The position numbers were made by a program, and so were the translations under genes. This document shows positions 9,143 through 15,928 of a DNA stretch of 64,000 nucleotides, piece after piece (position 1 is the stretch's first letter; each line of letters starts with the position of its first letter). The stretch is from Paenibacillus sp. BIHB 4019. GTDB taxonomy: Bacteria; Bacillota; Bacilli; Paenibacillales; Paenibacillaceae. The notes under the pieces are model-generated. The model searched no databases. It was given only the letters and a program-made list of their open reading frames with translations, and was not told the DNA's origin. The stretch covers positions 3,221,001 through 3,285,000 of the forward strand of contig NZ_CP016808.1 in the NCBI RefSeq assembly GCF_002741035.1, given 5' to 3'.

Positions 9143-9162
9143 ATATGTCAATAATGACATAT
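9143..9162. promoter_or_regulatory. PadR-type operator 2
   Basis: ATATGTCA and TGACATAT form a perfect 20-base dyad with a 4-base centre and the same ATGT-N8-ACAT core (9145-9160). It ends just before the GGGAGG ribosome binding site of the PadR gene, so it probably mediates autoregulation. Confidence 0.75.
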
Positions 9163-9179
9163 TGGGAGGCCGTTATACG

Positions 9180-9746
9180 ATGCGATTAAACACTTTATCC
9201 TACGGGTTGCTTGCTTTGCTAAGCGCTAGCCCACTGACAGGCTATGATTTGGCGCAAAAAATAAAGCCGCTGTGGCAGGCGGGCCACAGTCAAATTTACC
9301 CGCTGCTTGCTGCGCTGGAGCAAAACGGCTATATCGCTTTTGAGCGGATCGAGCAGCAGGATAAGCCGGACAAGAAGGAATATTCCATTACCGATAAAGG
9401 GCTAACGGAGCTGGGAAGATGGGTGGAGCTGCCAGCGGAAAATCCTGTGCTGCGGGACGAGCTGCATTTTAAGCTATATGGCTTATGGCTGTCAGAGCCG
9501 GAAAAGGCGAAGGCGCTGCTCGTTACTCGCGAAGCTTTTTGCCGGAGCGAGCTGGAACGATATGACGGGCTAATGCGTGCTCTGGAGGAGAAGCGCATAA
9601 GCGGGAAGGAGGCGCGCAAGCAGAATGCACGGCTGCTCGGGCGTTATTTGCTGATCAGCAAACGGATGATGGATACGCGGACGTCATTGGCTTTTTGCGA
9701 ATGGGCAATGAAGGAGCTTGAAGCCAGCGAATGGCTGGAGGGCTGA
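9180..9746 (+). CDS. PadR-family transcriptional regulator
   Basis: This 188-residue protein has the PadR N-terminal winged helix (LSYGLLALLSASPLTGYDL, then SQIYPLLAALEQNGYI and the KKEYSITDKG wing) and a long helical C-terminal dimerisation region of the Vir_act_alpha_C type. The ATG at 9180 is chosen because GGGAGG at 9164-9169 precedes it at normal spacing; an open frame upstream to 9114 lacks a ribosome site. PadR proteins repress a neighbouring gene until a phenolic or drug ligand binds. Here the target should be the divergent DHA2 exporter, through the two dyads in the shared promoter region. Confidence 0.9.
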   Translation: MRLNTLSYGLLALLSASPLTGYDLAQKIKPLWQAGHSQIYPLLAALEQNGYIAFERIEQQDKPDKKEYSITDKGLTELGRWVELPAENPVLRDELHFKLYGLWLSEPEKAKALLVTREAFCRSELERYDGLMRALEEKRISGKEARKQNARLLGRYLLISKRMMDTRTSLAFCEWAMKELEASEWLEG

Positions 9747-9841
9747 CACGGGCTGGGAGTTCACGATTATGCTCGGAGGAAGCGCCGTTTTTTTTTTCTG
9801 GTCGAGATTATATTACAAAAGAAAAACGATGTAATTAACTC

Positions 9842-9889
9842 CGAAGCAAAGCCCAATCCTCTATGTAGAGTGGATTGGGCTTTGCTTCG
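9842..9889. terminator. Long hairpin between convergent genes
   Basis: An 18-base arm beginning CGAAGCAAAGCCC (9842) pairs perfectly with its complement ending at 9889. It separates the convergent PadR and MFS genes. T runs are weak on both sides, so its strength is uncertain. Confidence 0.7.
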
Positions 9890-9898
9890 TATCAGCTT

Positions 9899-11104
9899 TT
9901 ATGCTTTATGAGAGGCGGCTGTGTCACTTCTCTGAAAATGCACCTTGAGCGAAGGAAGAACAGATATCAAACATACGGCTGCCGCTATGAGGTAGACGGG
10001 AACCAAGCCGATCGAAGTCGCTAGCAGTCCGGATACACCTGTGCCAAGCAGGGTCGCCCCTATGAACAAGGGGGTCATCAGGCCATTGACCTTGCCGACC
10101 ATTCCGTCGGGAATTTTCGCAATGACAAAGCTGGCAACTGCCGTATTAAGAACGGCGAGCAGCATGCCGTTGGCGAAGCGGAATGCACCAGTAACCAGCG
10201 GCCAGATAGAGGAACCTTCCACTATAAAGGTAATGCCAAGAAAGGCGAGTGCGAGCGGCAGCAAATATTTAGCTTGGAGCAGCTTAGGCAACAGCGCTGC
10301 AAGCAGCGAGCCCAGCAGCAGGCCAATGCCGTCTGCGGTGGCGAACCACTGCACATTTTCCTTGCTAAGGCCAAGCCTTTCGGTCACTATAAATATTTCA
10401 AGCGGCTGAACGAGCCCGGCTGCCAGACCGATGAAGGCGAAGGTTAGAAATAACCGAAGTAAGCTTTTCTCAGCCATAACGAAGCGGTAGCCGGAGGTTA
10501 AATCGCTTTTAAGTGAAGCATTTGAACGTTCCTTGGGCTTATCATCCTTTGGCAGCATGGTGAGCGCGGCTGCTGACAATAGAAATAACACAGGAAGCAC
10601 AAGCAGCGATGCCGTTATTCCCGCCCACTGATAAATCGCCGTTCCAACAATCGGACCGAGAATAAGAAACAATGACGATAGACTTTGCGAAAGGCCAACT
10701 GCGGCGGGAACCTGATCCTCACGAATATGGCGTTTGAACACCTTCGCTGATGAAGGTTGTGAAAATTGGCTGACGATGGCGGATACGAATACGGATACAT
10801 ACAGCGCTTCCCACCAATCATTCGCCAGCATAAGCATAATGACGCCAATCGATGCGGCGCTGAGCAGGTCGCTGGCAATCATCGTGCGCTTCGGATTCCA
10901 GCGGTCGGCAAGCACGCCGCCAACGATGGAAAAGATAAAAATCGGCGCGTATTCCAAAATGGACAACAGCGATACGGCAACCTTATTGCCATTCGTTTGC
11001 TCCATGACAAAAAAGAGGAGTGCCATATTGCGAATCCAAATCGCCAGCTGCTGCATAACATCTGAAAAAAGAATAATGCGAAAAGTACGGTTCTGATATA
11101 ACAT
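9899..11104 (-). CDS. MFS transporter, enterobactin-exporter-like (MFS_3)
   Basis: This is a membrane protein of about 401 residues with twelve hydrophobic helices and the pattern GGVLADRWNPKRTMIASDL at the helix 2-3 loop, typical of the EntS/MFS_3 group of exporters. The start at 11104 fits AAGGGA ten bases upstream; an ATG at 11113 and a longer frame to 11146 overlap the ribosome site and operator. It lies 71 bases after a TetR gene on the same strand, with a TetR-type dyad between, so the two form a regulated pair. Drug or metabolite export is likely; the substrate is unknown. Confidence 0.85.
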   Translation of the reverse strand: MLYQNRTFRIILFSDVMQQLAIWIRNMALLFFVMEQTNGNKVAVSLLSILEYAPIFIFSIVGGVLADRWNPKRTMIASDLLSAASIGVIMLMLANDWWEALYVSVFVSAIVSQFSQPSSAKVFKRHIREDQVPAAVGLSQSLSSLFLILGPIVGTAIYQWAGITASLLVLPVLFLLSAAALTMLPKDDKPKERSNASLKSDLTSGYRFVMAEKSLLRLFLTFAFIGLAAGLVQPLEIFIVTERLGLSKENVQWFATADGIGLLLGSLLAALLPKLLQAKYLLPLALAFLGITFIVEGSSIWPLVTGAFRFANGMLLAVLNTAVASFVIAKIPDGMVGKVNGLMTPLFIGATLLGTGVSGLLATSIGLVPVYLIAAAVCLISVLPSLKVHFQRSDTAASHKA

Positions 11105-11125
11105 GGTATTCATTCCCTTCGTTTG

Positions 11126-11145
11126 TAGACCGACCAACCGGTCCA
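11126..11145. promoter_or_regulatory. TetR-type operator, internal copy
   Basis: TAGACCGA, four bases, then CCGGTCCA. Six of eight bases of the right arm match the perfect copy at 11798-11817. It lies between tetR and the MFS gene. Confidence 0.6.
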
Positions 11146-11175
11146 ATTAATAGCTAAAAAAAGCGCCAGCTATCT

Positions 11176-11781
11176 TCACTTAGCGCGTATACCATTCAAC
11201 AGCAGCTTGGCTGCCAGATGAAACAGCTTAGAGACCCGATCCGGTTCCTGCTCCCGGTCAATCGTATAATACACTTTTCCTAGGCCCTCCATCATGCTGC
11301 TGACAATCAAAACAAGCTCTTCCTCATCACTAGCAACAAATAGGCCGCTGGCTTGCCCCTCGCGAATAAGGTCGCGGCAGGCTTGCGATGCGTTATTCAT
11401 GATCTGGAGAAGGCGATTGAAGATTTCCTCCTGTGAGAACGCTTGGCTGCGCGAAAATTCCTCCATGGCTTTCATAAGCGGATTTTGAAAATCATGGGCG
11501 TAATGCTCTGCAAGTGCATAAAGCTGTTCCTCTACAGTAGTCAGCATCTCTCGTTTACGATCCCATGCCAAGCGCCATTGCTCGCTATCTTCCTCAACCA
11601 CCGCAAGGAAGAGCTGTTCCTTGCTCGGGAAATGATGATATAGGCTGCCTTTGCTGACCTTGCTGCTCTCGCATACCTCGTTCATGGAAACGGCGCCATA
11701 GCCTTTCTGGACAAACAGCTGCTTTGCCGTGGAGGCGATGCGGCGTTTAGTTTCTTCACCATCTGAACGTCCCTTGACCAT
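11176..11781 (-). CDS. TetR/AcrR-family regulator
   Basis: The protein has 201 residues. Residues 10-55 form the TetR helix-turn-helix (RIASTAKQLFVQKGYGAVS, then SKVSKGSLYHHFPSKEQLF). The rest is helical and variable, as expected for a ligand domain. AGGAGGG precedes the ATG. It is followed on the same strand by an MFS exporter, and matching TAGACCGA-type dyads stand before both genes. By analogy with QacR/AcrR systems it should repress itself and the exporter until a ligand binds. The ligand is unknown. Confidence 0.9.
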   Translation of the reverse strand: MVKGRSDGEETKRRIASTAKQLFVQKGYGAVSMNEVCESSKVSKGSLYHHFPSKEQLFLAVVEEDSEQWRLAWDRKREMLTTVEEQLYALAEHYAHDFQNPLMKAMEEFSRSQAFSQEEIFNRLLQIMNNASQACRDLIREGQASGLFVASDEEELVLIVSSMMEGLGKVYYTIDREQEPDRVSKLFHLAAKLLLNGIRAK

Positions 11782-11797
11782 TTGTTGTCCCTCCTGA

Positions 11798-11817
11798 TAG
11801 ACCGACTGATCGGTCTA
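11798..11817. promoter_or_regulatory. TetR-type operator, promoter copy
   Basis: TAGACCGA (11798-11805) and TCGGTCTA (11810-11817) form a perfect dyad with a CTGA centre, 17 bases upstream of the tetR start. Confidence 0.7.
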
Positions 11818-11918
11818 ATTATAGGCGAGTGAAGACAATCTTGCAATATTTCCAGCCGTTGTTTTGAAAAATATCCATTTCTATGCTAGTCTTAAAAGAA
11901 AATAGTCGGAGGCAAAGC

Positions 11919-12785
11919 ATGGCAAAAGCGCATAAGAAACTCTCAAAGCTTGAAATTTTGAAAAGAACGATGTTTATTACAATCGGAGCCGTCCTCATGG
12001 GCGTCGCACTGGAACTATTCCTCGTCCCAAATAGCGTCATTGACGGAGGAATTACCGGTATTTCGATTATGATCTCTCACCTGACTGACAAGCCTCTGGG
12101 TATTTTTATTTTCCTCTTGAACCTGCCATTCCTGTTCATCGGCTTCAAGCAAATTGGTAAAACGTTTGCGATATCTACTCTATACGGCATCGTAGTCATG
12201 TCCGTAACGACGCAAATGCTGCATCACGTGGACGCTTTTACAGAGGATAAGCTGCTTGCTGTATTGTTCGGCGGTATTATTCTTGGCGGTGGTATCGGTC
12301 TCGTTATCCGTTTCGGCGGATCGCTGGATGGCACGGAAATTTTGGCGATTTTAGCCTCGAAGAAGTTTTCCATGCCGGTTGGACAATTTATTATGATCGT
12401 CAACGTGTTCATCTTCATTTTGGCAGGCTTCGTCTTCAAATGGGATTCCGCCATGTATTCGATGTTCACGTATTATATCGCGACAAAAGTGATGGATATT
12501 GTGGTGGAGGGTCTCGACGAATCCAAATCGGTTACCATTATATCCGCCGAATACGAGGAAATTTCTGAAGCTGTTATGAGCCGTTTGGGCAGAAGCACAA
12601 CGTATATCCAGGCAAGGGGCGGCTACTCTAGAGAAGAAACGCAAATGATCTACTGCGTAGTCAACCGTCTGGAAGTGGCGAAGCTTAAATCTATCGTCCA
12701 TGACATTGATCCGCGCGCATTCGTTGCCATTGAGCATGTATCTGATGTAAGCGGCGGCAACTTCAGCAAGAAAGAAATTCACTAA
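11919..12785 (+). CDS. YitT-family membrane protein (DUF2179)
   Basis: This 288-residue protein has an N-terminal YitT membrane domain of five to six helices (residues about 15-190, with VPNSVIDGGITGISIMI and RFGGSLDGTEILAI) and a cytoplasmic DUF2179 domain (about 205-280, SVTIISAEYEEI onward). The ATG at 11919 follows TCGGAGG at 11906-11912; an open frame upstream to 11883 has no ribosome site. Members are common in Bacillota, often in several copies, and their transport role is not established. It is transcribed alone and ends in a good hairpin. Confidence 0.92.
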   Translation: MAKAHKKLSKLEILKRTMFITIGAVLMGVALELFLVPNSVIDGGITGISIMISHLTDKPLGIFIFLLNLPFLFIGFKQIGKTFAISTLYGIVVMSVTTQMLHHVDAFTEDKLLAVLFGGIILGGGIGLVIRFGGSLDGTEILAILASKKFSMPVGQFIMIVNVFIFILAGFVFKWDSAMYSMFTYYIATKVMDIVVEGLDESKSVTIISAEYEEISEAVMSRLGRSTTYIQARGGYSREETQMIYCVVNRLEVAKLKSIVHDIDPRAFVAIEHVSDVSGGNFSKKEIH

Positions 12786-12828
12786 ACGAATTCATGCACG
12801 ACTCTATATGATCTTGTTTTTCCAAAAA

Positions 12829-12876
12829 GCAGCAGCTCAGGACACGCATTTATGGTCTGGAGCTGCTGTTTTTTTG
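12829..12876 (+). terminator. Rho-independent terminator of the yitT-type gene
   Basis: CAGCAGCTC (12830-12838) pairs with GAGCTGCTG (12860-12868), followed by seven T. Confidence 0.88.
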
Positions 12877-12904
12877 ATCCTATGCATTTAGCCTTTCATA
12901 CGGC

Positions 12905-12934
12905 TTTACATACCCTATGGGGGTATGTTAATAT
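12905..12934 (+). promoter_or_regulatory. Candidate promoter and CsoR operator 1
   Basis: TTTACA (12905-12910) and TAATAT (12929-12934), 18 bases apart, can serve as -35 and -10. The spacer holds CATACCC-TATGG-GGGTATG (12909-12927), a perfect dyad of the G/C-tract, TACC-GGTA type bound by CsoR copper repressors. Confidence 0.7.
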
Positions 12935-12951
12935 GAAAATAAGCTTATGCT

Positions 12952-12968
12952 ATACCCCCTGGAGGTAT
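12952..12968 (+). promoter_or_regulatory. CsoR operator 2 overlapping the ribosome binding site
   Basis: ATACCCCCTGGAGGTAT is a near-palindrome of the same type as operator 1. Its right half contains the GGAGG ribosome binding site (12961-12965) of csoR, whose ATG is at 12973. Confidence 0.6.
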
Positions 12969-12972
12969 TAAA

Positions 12973-13326
12973 ATGGACAAAGAAACGAAATCGGCTTGTT
13001 TGCATCAGCATGTGGATTCAGGTGGTGCAGGCGACGACCAGTCCATGGAGCGTCTGAGCCATCATTCCGATGATATGAAAGCGAATTTGATCAGGCGCCT
13101 GAACAAGGTGGAGGGTCAGATCCGCGGCGTGAAGGCGATGATTGAGAAGGATACGTATTGCGATGATGTGCTCACTCAGATAGCAGCTGCGCAATCGGCA
13201 TTAAACGGGGTAGGCAAGCTGCTGCTGGAAGGGCATATGAAAAGCTGTATTGTCGATCGCATTCAGGCAGGCGAGCATGAAGTTATTGACGAGCTGTTGA
13301 TTACCGTTAAGAAATTAATGAAATAA
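12973..13326 (+). CDS. csoR: CsoR-family copper-sensing repressor
   Basis: This 117-residue all-helical protein is of the DUF156 family. The Cu(I) ligands Cys63, His88 and Cys92 are spaced by 25 and 4 residues, exactly as in CsoR, which argues for copper rather than persulfide (CstR) or nickel (RcnR). An unusual N-terminal extension of about 30 residues contains CLHQH and further His residues and might hold extra metal. It leads an operon with copZ and a His-rich lipoprotein, behind two dyads of the CsoR operator type. Copper binding should release it from DNA. Confidence 0.92.
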   Translation: MDKETKSACLHQHVDSGGAGDDQSMERLSHHSDDMKANLIRRLNKVEGQIRGVKAMIEKDTYCDDVLTQIAAAQSALNGVGKLLLEGHMKSCIVDRIQAGEHEVIDELLITVKKLMK

Positions 13327-13354
13327 TAAAACATTATTCAAGGAGGCTATAAAG

Positions 13355-13555
13355 ATGGAAAACGTAACACTTAAAGTAGAGGGCATGTCCTGCGGGCATT
13401 GCGTGAGCACAGTGGAGAAAGCTGTAAATGAAGCGGGAGCGAGCGGCAAAGTCGATTTAGCAGCTGGACAAGTAGCGGTGGAGTTTGATGCAGAGAAAGT
13501 ATCACTGGCTTCCATTAAAGAAGCGATTGAAAACACCGGTTTCGACGTCGTATAA
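13355..13555 (+). CDS. copZ: CopZ-type copper chaperone
   Basis: This 66-residue protein is a single heavy-metal-associated domain with the GMSCGHC motif (Cys13 and Cys16 bind Cu(I)). It carries copper in the cytoplasm to an exporting P-type ATPase or to CsoR. AAGGAGG precedes the ATG and it starts 28 bases after csoR, in the same operon. The partner ATPase copA, which usually follows copZ in Bacillus, is not here; the next gene is a secreted lipoprotein. Confidence 0.93.
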   Translation: MENVTLKVEGMSCGHCVSTVEKAVNEAGASGKVDLAAGQVAVEFDAEKVSLASIKEAIENTGFDVV

Positions 13556-13677
13556 CACGGGGCATAAGCTAAGCATGCAGAGCCCTCTTTTTCCGAAGCG
13601 AACATAGCAAGATGGTTTGGGCTTTGGAGAAGGAGCGGCTTTTTGTGTTTTTTAAAAAAGGAGTTGGGAAAAGGAAA

Positions 13678-14628
13678 ATGGCAAAAAGAAAAGCGGCGCT
13701 CTATATGACGATGATCGCTCTTGCAGGCATGCTGGCAGGATGCGGTTCGAATAGCACGAACACTAGCGGCACAAGCGCAAGCGAACATGAAGGGCATGAG
13801 CAGTCTAGTCCGGCAGCTGCACCAGAAGCTGCGGAGTCAGGCTCACACAATGGGCACGGCGGTGATGAGAAGGCGGGGAGCAATAACGGTCATGGCGGCG
13901 GCCATGGGGATATGGACGGTATGGAGCGTGAACAGGCAAATGCCGACGTGAAGTGGAGCTTCCAGAGTGGGGAGCCAGCAGCAGGAGCGGAAGCAGCGAT
14001 CGAGCTTAATGTGACGGATGCTGAGGGTGCGCCAATCGAGAAGTTTGATTTAAACCATGAGAAGCTTATGCATTTGATTGCCGTAAGCAGCGACTTGAAC
14101 TATTTTTCACATATACACCCGAATTATGAAAGTGGCGGCAAATTTACAGTGAAGGAAACGTTCCCGGCCGCTGGCGCATACAAGCTGTTTGCCGATTTTA
14201 TACCGACAGGTGCCGCGCAGCAGACGATGAGTACAAAGGTGGAAGTTACGGGGCAAGCTGCTGCTAAAGTCGAGCTGAAGGCAGACCAAGAGCTTGTAAA
14301 GACGGTGGAAGGGCAGCAGGTGAAGCTCGCGCTGTCAACGACGAAAGCGGGCGAGGAAGCTAAGCTTACGTACATCTTTGAGGATGCAGCGACGGGGGAG
14401 CCGGTGACAGATTTAGAGCCTTATTTGGGCGCTGTGGGCCATGTCGTCATTATTAGCGGCGATTTGGAGAAATATTTGCATGTGCATCCGCTGGATGAGG
14501 CGGCAAAGGGTCCGGATGCTGTTTTTGCCACCGAGTTTCCAGAGCCTGGCGTATATAAAATATGGGGACAATTCCAGCGCGGCGGGAAGACGTTTATCGT
14601 CCCTTTCGTCGTGAACATTCAAGCTTAA
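13678..14628 (+). CDS. His-rich lipoprotein, probable extracytoplasmic copper binder
   Basis: This 316-residue lipoprotein has a signal peptide and lipobox LAGC at residues 18-21. A segment at about 36-85 is rich in His, Gly and Met (HEGHE, HNGHGG, GHGGGHGDMDGM). Two similar beta-rich domains follow, each with a histidine pattern: MHLIAVSSDLNYFSHIHP and GHVVIISGDLEKYLHVHP. The ATG at 13678 fits the GGAG and AAGGA elements before it; an upstream in-frame start at 13612 would spoil the signal peptide. Position after csoR and copZ, and the metal-ligand content, point to binding copper outside the membrane. I do not know a named family with certainty; resemblance to YtkA/FixH-like domains is tentative. 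Confidence 0.8.
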   Translation: MAKRKAALYMTMIALAGMLAGCGSNSTNTSGTSASEHEGHEQSSPAAAPEAAESGSHNGHGGDEKAGSNNGHGGGHGDMDGMEREQANADVKWSFQSGEPAAGAEAAIELNVTDAEGAPIEKFDLNHEKLMHLIAVSSDLNYFSHIHPNYESGGKFTVKETFPAAGAYKLFADFIPTGAAQQTMSTKVEVTGQAAAKVELKADQELVKTVEGQQVKLALSTTKAGEEAKLTYIFEDAATGEPVTDLEPYLGAVGHVVIISGDLEKYLHVHPLDEAAKGPDAVFATEFPEPGVYKIWGQFQRGGKTFIVPFVVNIQA

Positions 14629-14658
14629 ACCTAACTTAGAAGCAAGGAGGAGAGGCGG

Positions 14659-15732
14659 TTGCTTCCTTTCATACAGCTGCTGCAGCATCGAACGGCTAGG
14701 CCGTCGGTCCGCTTCGCCCATCTGAGCATTGGCTCGATAGCGGCAGCCCCGAGAACGATTTACGATCATAAGTTTATTTTTGTGCTAAAGGGGAGCGGCA
14801 TCGTTTCTTCTGAAGGCAAGCAAGCCGCATATAAGGAAGGTTCGGTCATTATGATTCCGCCGGGCGTCGCCCACAGCTTGATGCAGGGGCAGGAACAGGA
14901 GGATGAGCTGCATATTGCGATTCATTTTGACTGGGAGCCGCGGATACAACTGAAAGAGGAGCTATTGCATCACATTGATAGTGAGGCGTCCGAAGCGGAG
15001 TGGGAATTGGCAGCATCAGCGCTGGTGCCAGCGCCAGTACCAGAGGCGCAAGCATCAACATCAGCGCTGGCGCCAGCGCCAGTACCAGAGGCGCAAGCAT
15101 CAACATCAGCGCTGGCGCCAGCGCCAGTACCAGAGGCGCAAGCATCAACATCAGCGCCCTATTCTATTTGGCTGCCGCATGTGACGGTGCTTGAATCGGC
15201 ATCGGACGAGCTATTTGCTTGTGCGGGCTGGACGGTGCGCGCCTATGAGCAGGGCGGTGCTTACCAACGGCTGCGTACTGATGCAGAAATGCTGAACTTA
15301 ATCGTGCAGCTGGTCGAAAATATAACGGACGGCCCTCAGGCGCTCCAAACGCTGCACCCCTATGAAAACGAGCAAGCGGCTGCGCAGAAGGATCACAGCG
15401 ATATGATCGCATTCGCGCAGCGGATGGAGCAGCTTGCCGAAGAGCTGCCAATTTCGGCAGCGGTATTTGAGGAACTGTACCGGGAAAGCTGTTTTGCTGA
15501 CAGCCATTTCCGCACGCTGTTTGAAGAGCAGCTCGGCATGGCGCCGCATTTTTATTTCACGAGTCTTCGCCTGAGTCGAGCTTCGCAGCTGCTGCTGGAT
15601 ACTGAGCATACCGTACAGGAAATCAGCAGTTTGTGCGGCTACGAGGATGCTGAATATTTCAGCCGCTTGTTCCGCCAGCATGAAGGCATGATGCCTCAGG
15701 AATTCCGGCAATCGCTGAGGTTTACGGGGTAG
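14659..15732 (+). CDS. AraC-family regulator with an internal 15-residue repeat
   Basis: This 357-residue protein starts at TTG, eight bases after AAGGAGG (14644-14650). Residues 1-110 form a cupin-like sensor domain (FVLKGSGIVSSEGK, IPPGVAHSL). Residues 260-355 form the double helix-turn-helix of the AraC family (SLCGYEDAEYFSRLFRQHEGMMPQEFR). Between them, residues 120-164 consist of three copies of a 15-residue unit rich in Ala, Pro, Ser and Glu, encoded by a 45-base tandem repeat. The unit probably acts as a flexible spacer. It starts 30 bases after the copper lipoprotein and may be co-transcribed. Its ligand and targets are not evident. Confidence 0.85.
   Translation: MLPFIQLLQHRTARPSVRFAHLSIGSIAAAPRTIYDHKFIFVLKGSGIVSSEGKQAAYKEGSVIMIPPGVAHSLMQGQEQEDELHIAIHFDWEPRIQLKEELLHHIDSEASEAEWELAASALVPAPVPEAQASTSALAPAPVPEAQASTSALAPAPVPEAQASTSAPYSIWLPHVTVLESASDELFACAGWTVRAYEQGGAYQRLRTDAEMLNLIVQLVENITDGPQALQTLHPYENEQAAAQKDHSDMIAFAQRMEQLAEELPISAAVFEELYRESCFADSHFRTLFEEQLGMAPHFYFTSLRLSRASQLLLDTEHTVQEISSLCGYEDAEYFSRLFRQHEGMMPQEFRQSLRFTG
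15016..15150. repeat. 45-base tandem repeat, three copies, in frame
   Basis: Units start at 15016, 15061 and 15106, with a partial fourth to 15158. Unit 1 differs from the others by T for C at 15026. The length is a multiple of three, so copy-number change keeps the AraC frame. The repeat is also open in other frames and on the other strand, which explains spurious ORFs there. Confidence 0.95.
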
Positions 15733-15810
15733 AATTAATGGAGCAGAAATTATTCACTGAGTGAGTAATTTGTTAATAGACATGACTTTATATAAAAGTA
15801 ACATACGGGG

Positions 15811-15837
15811 CGGACTTCTATAGGAGTCCGTTTTTTT
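15811..15837 (+). terminator. Rho-independent terminator after the AraC gene
   Basis: CGGACT (15811-15816) pairs with AGTCCG (15825-15830), followed by seven T. Confidence 0.85.
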
Positions 15838-15928
15838 GTTTTCTCAATTTCAGGCTAATAAAATTACATAAATTATGTTAAAATTAAAATCGCTGATATT
15901 TTTACATATTCTGAAAGAAGGCATGCAG

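Noticed and set aside
14849..15194. Repetitive ORFs on both strands over the AraC repeat
   Set aside because: The 45-base unit has no stops in several frames, so these are by-products of the repeat.
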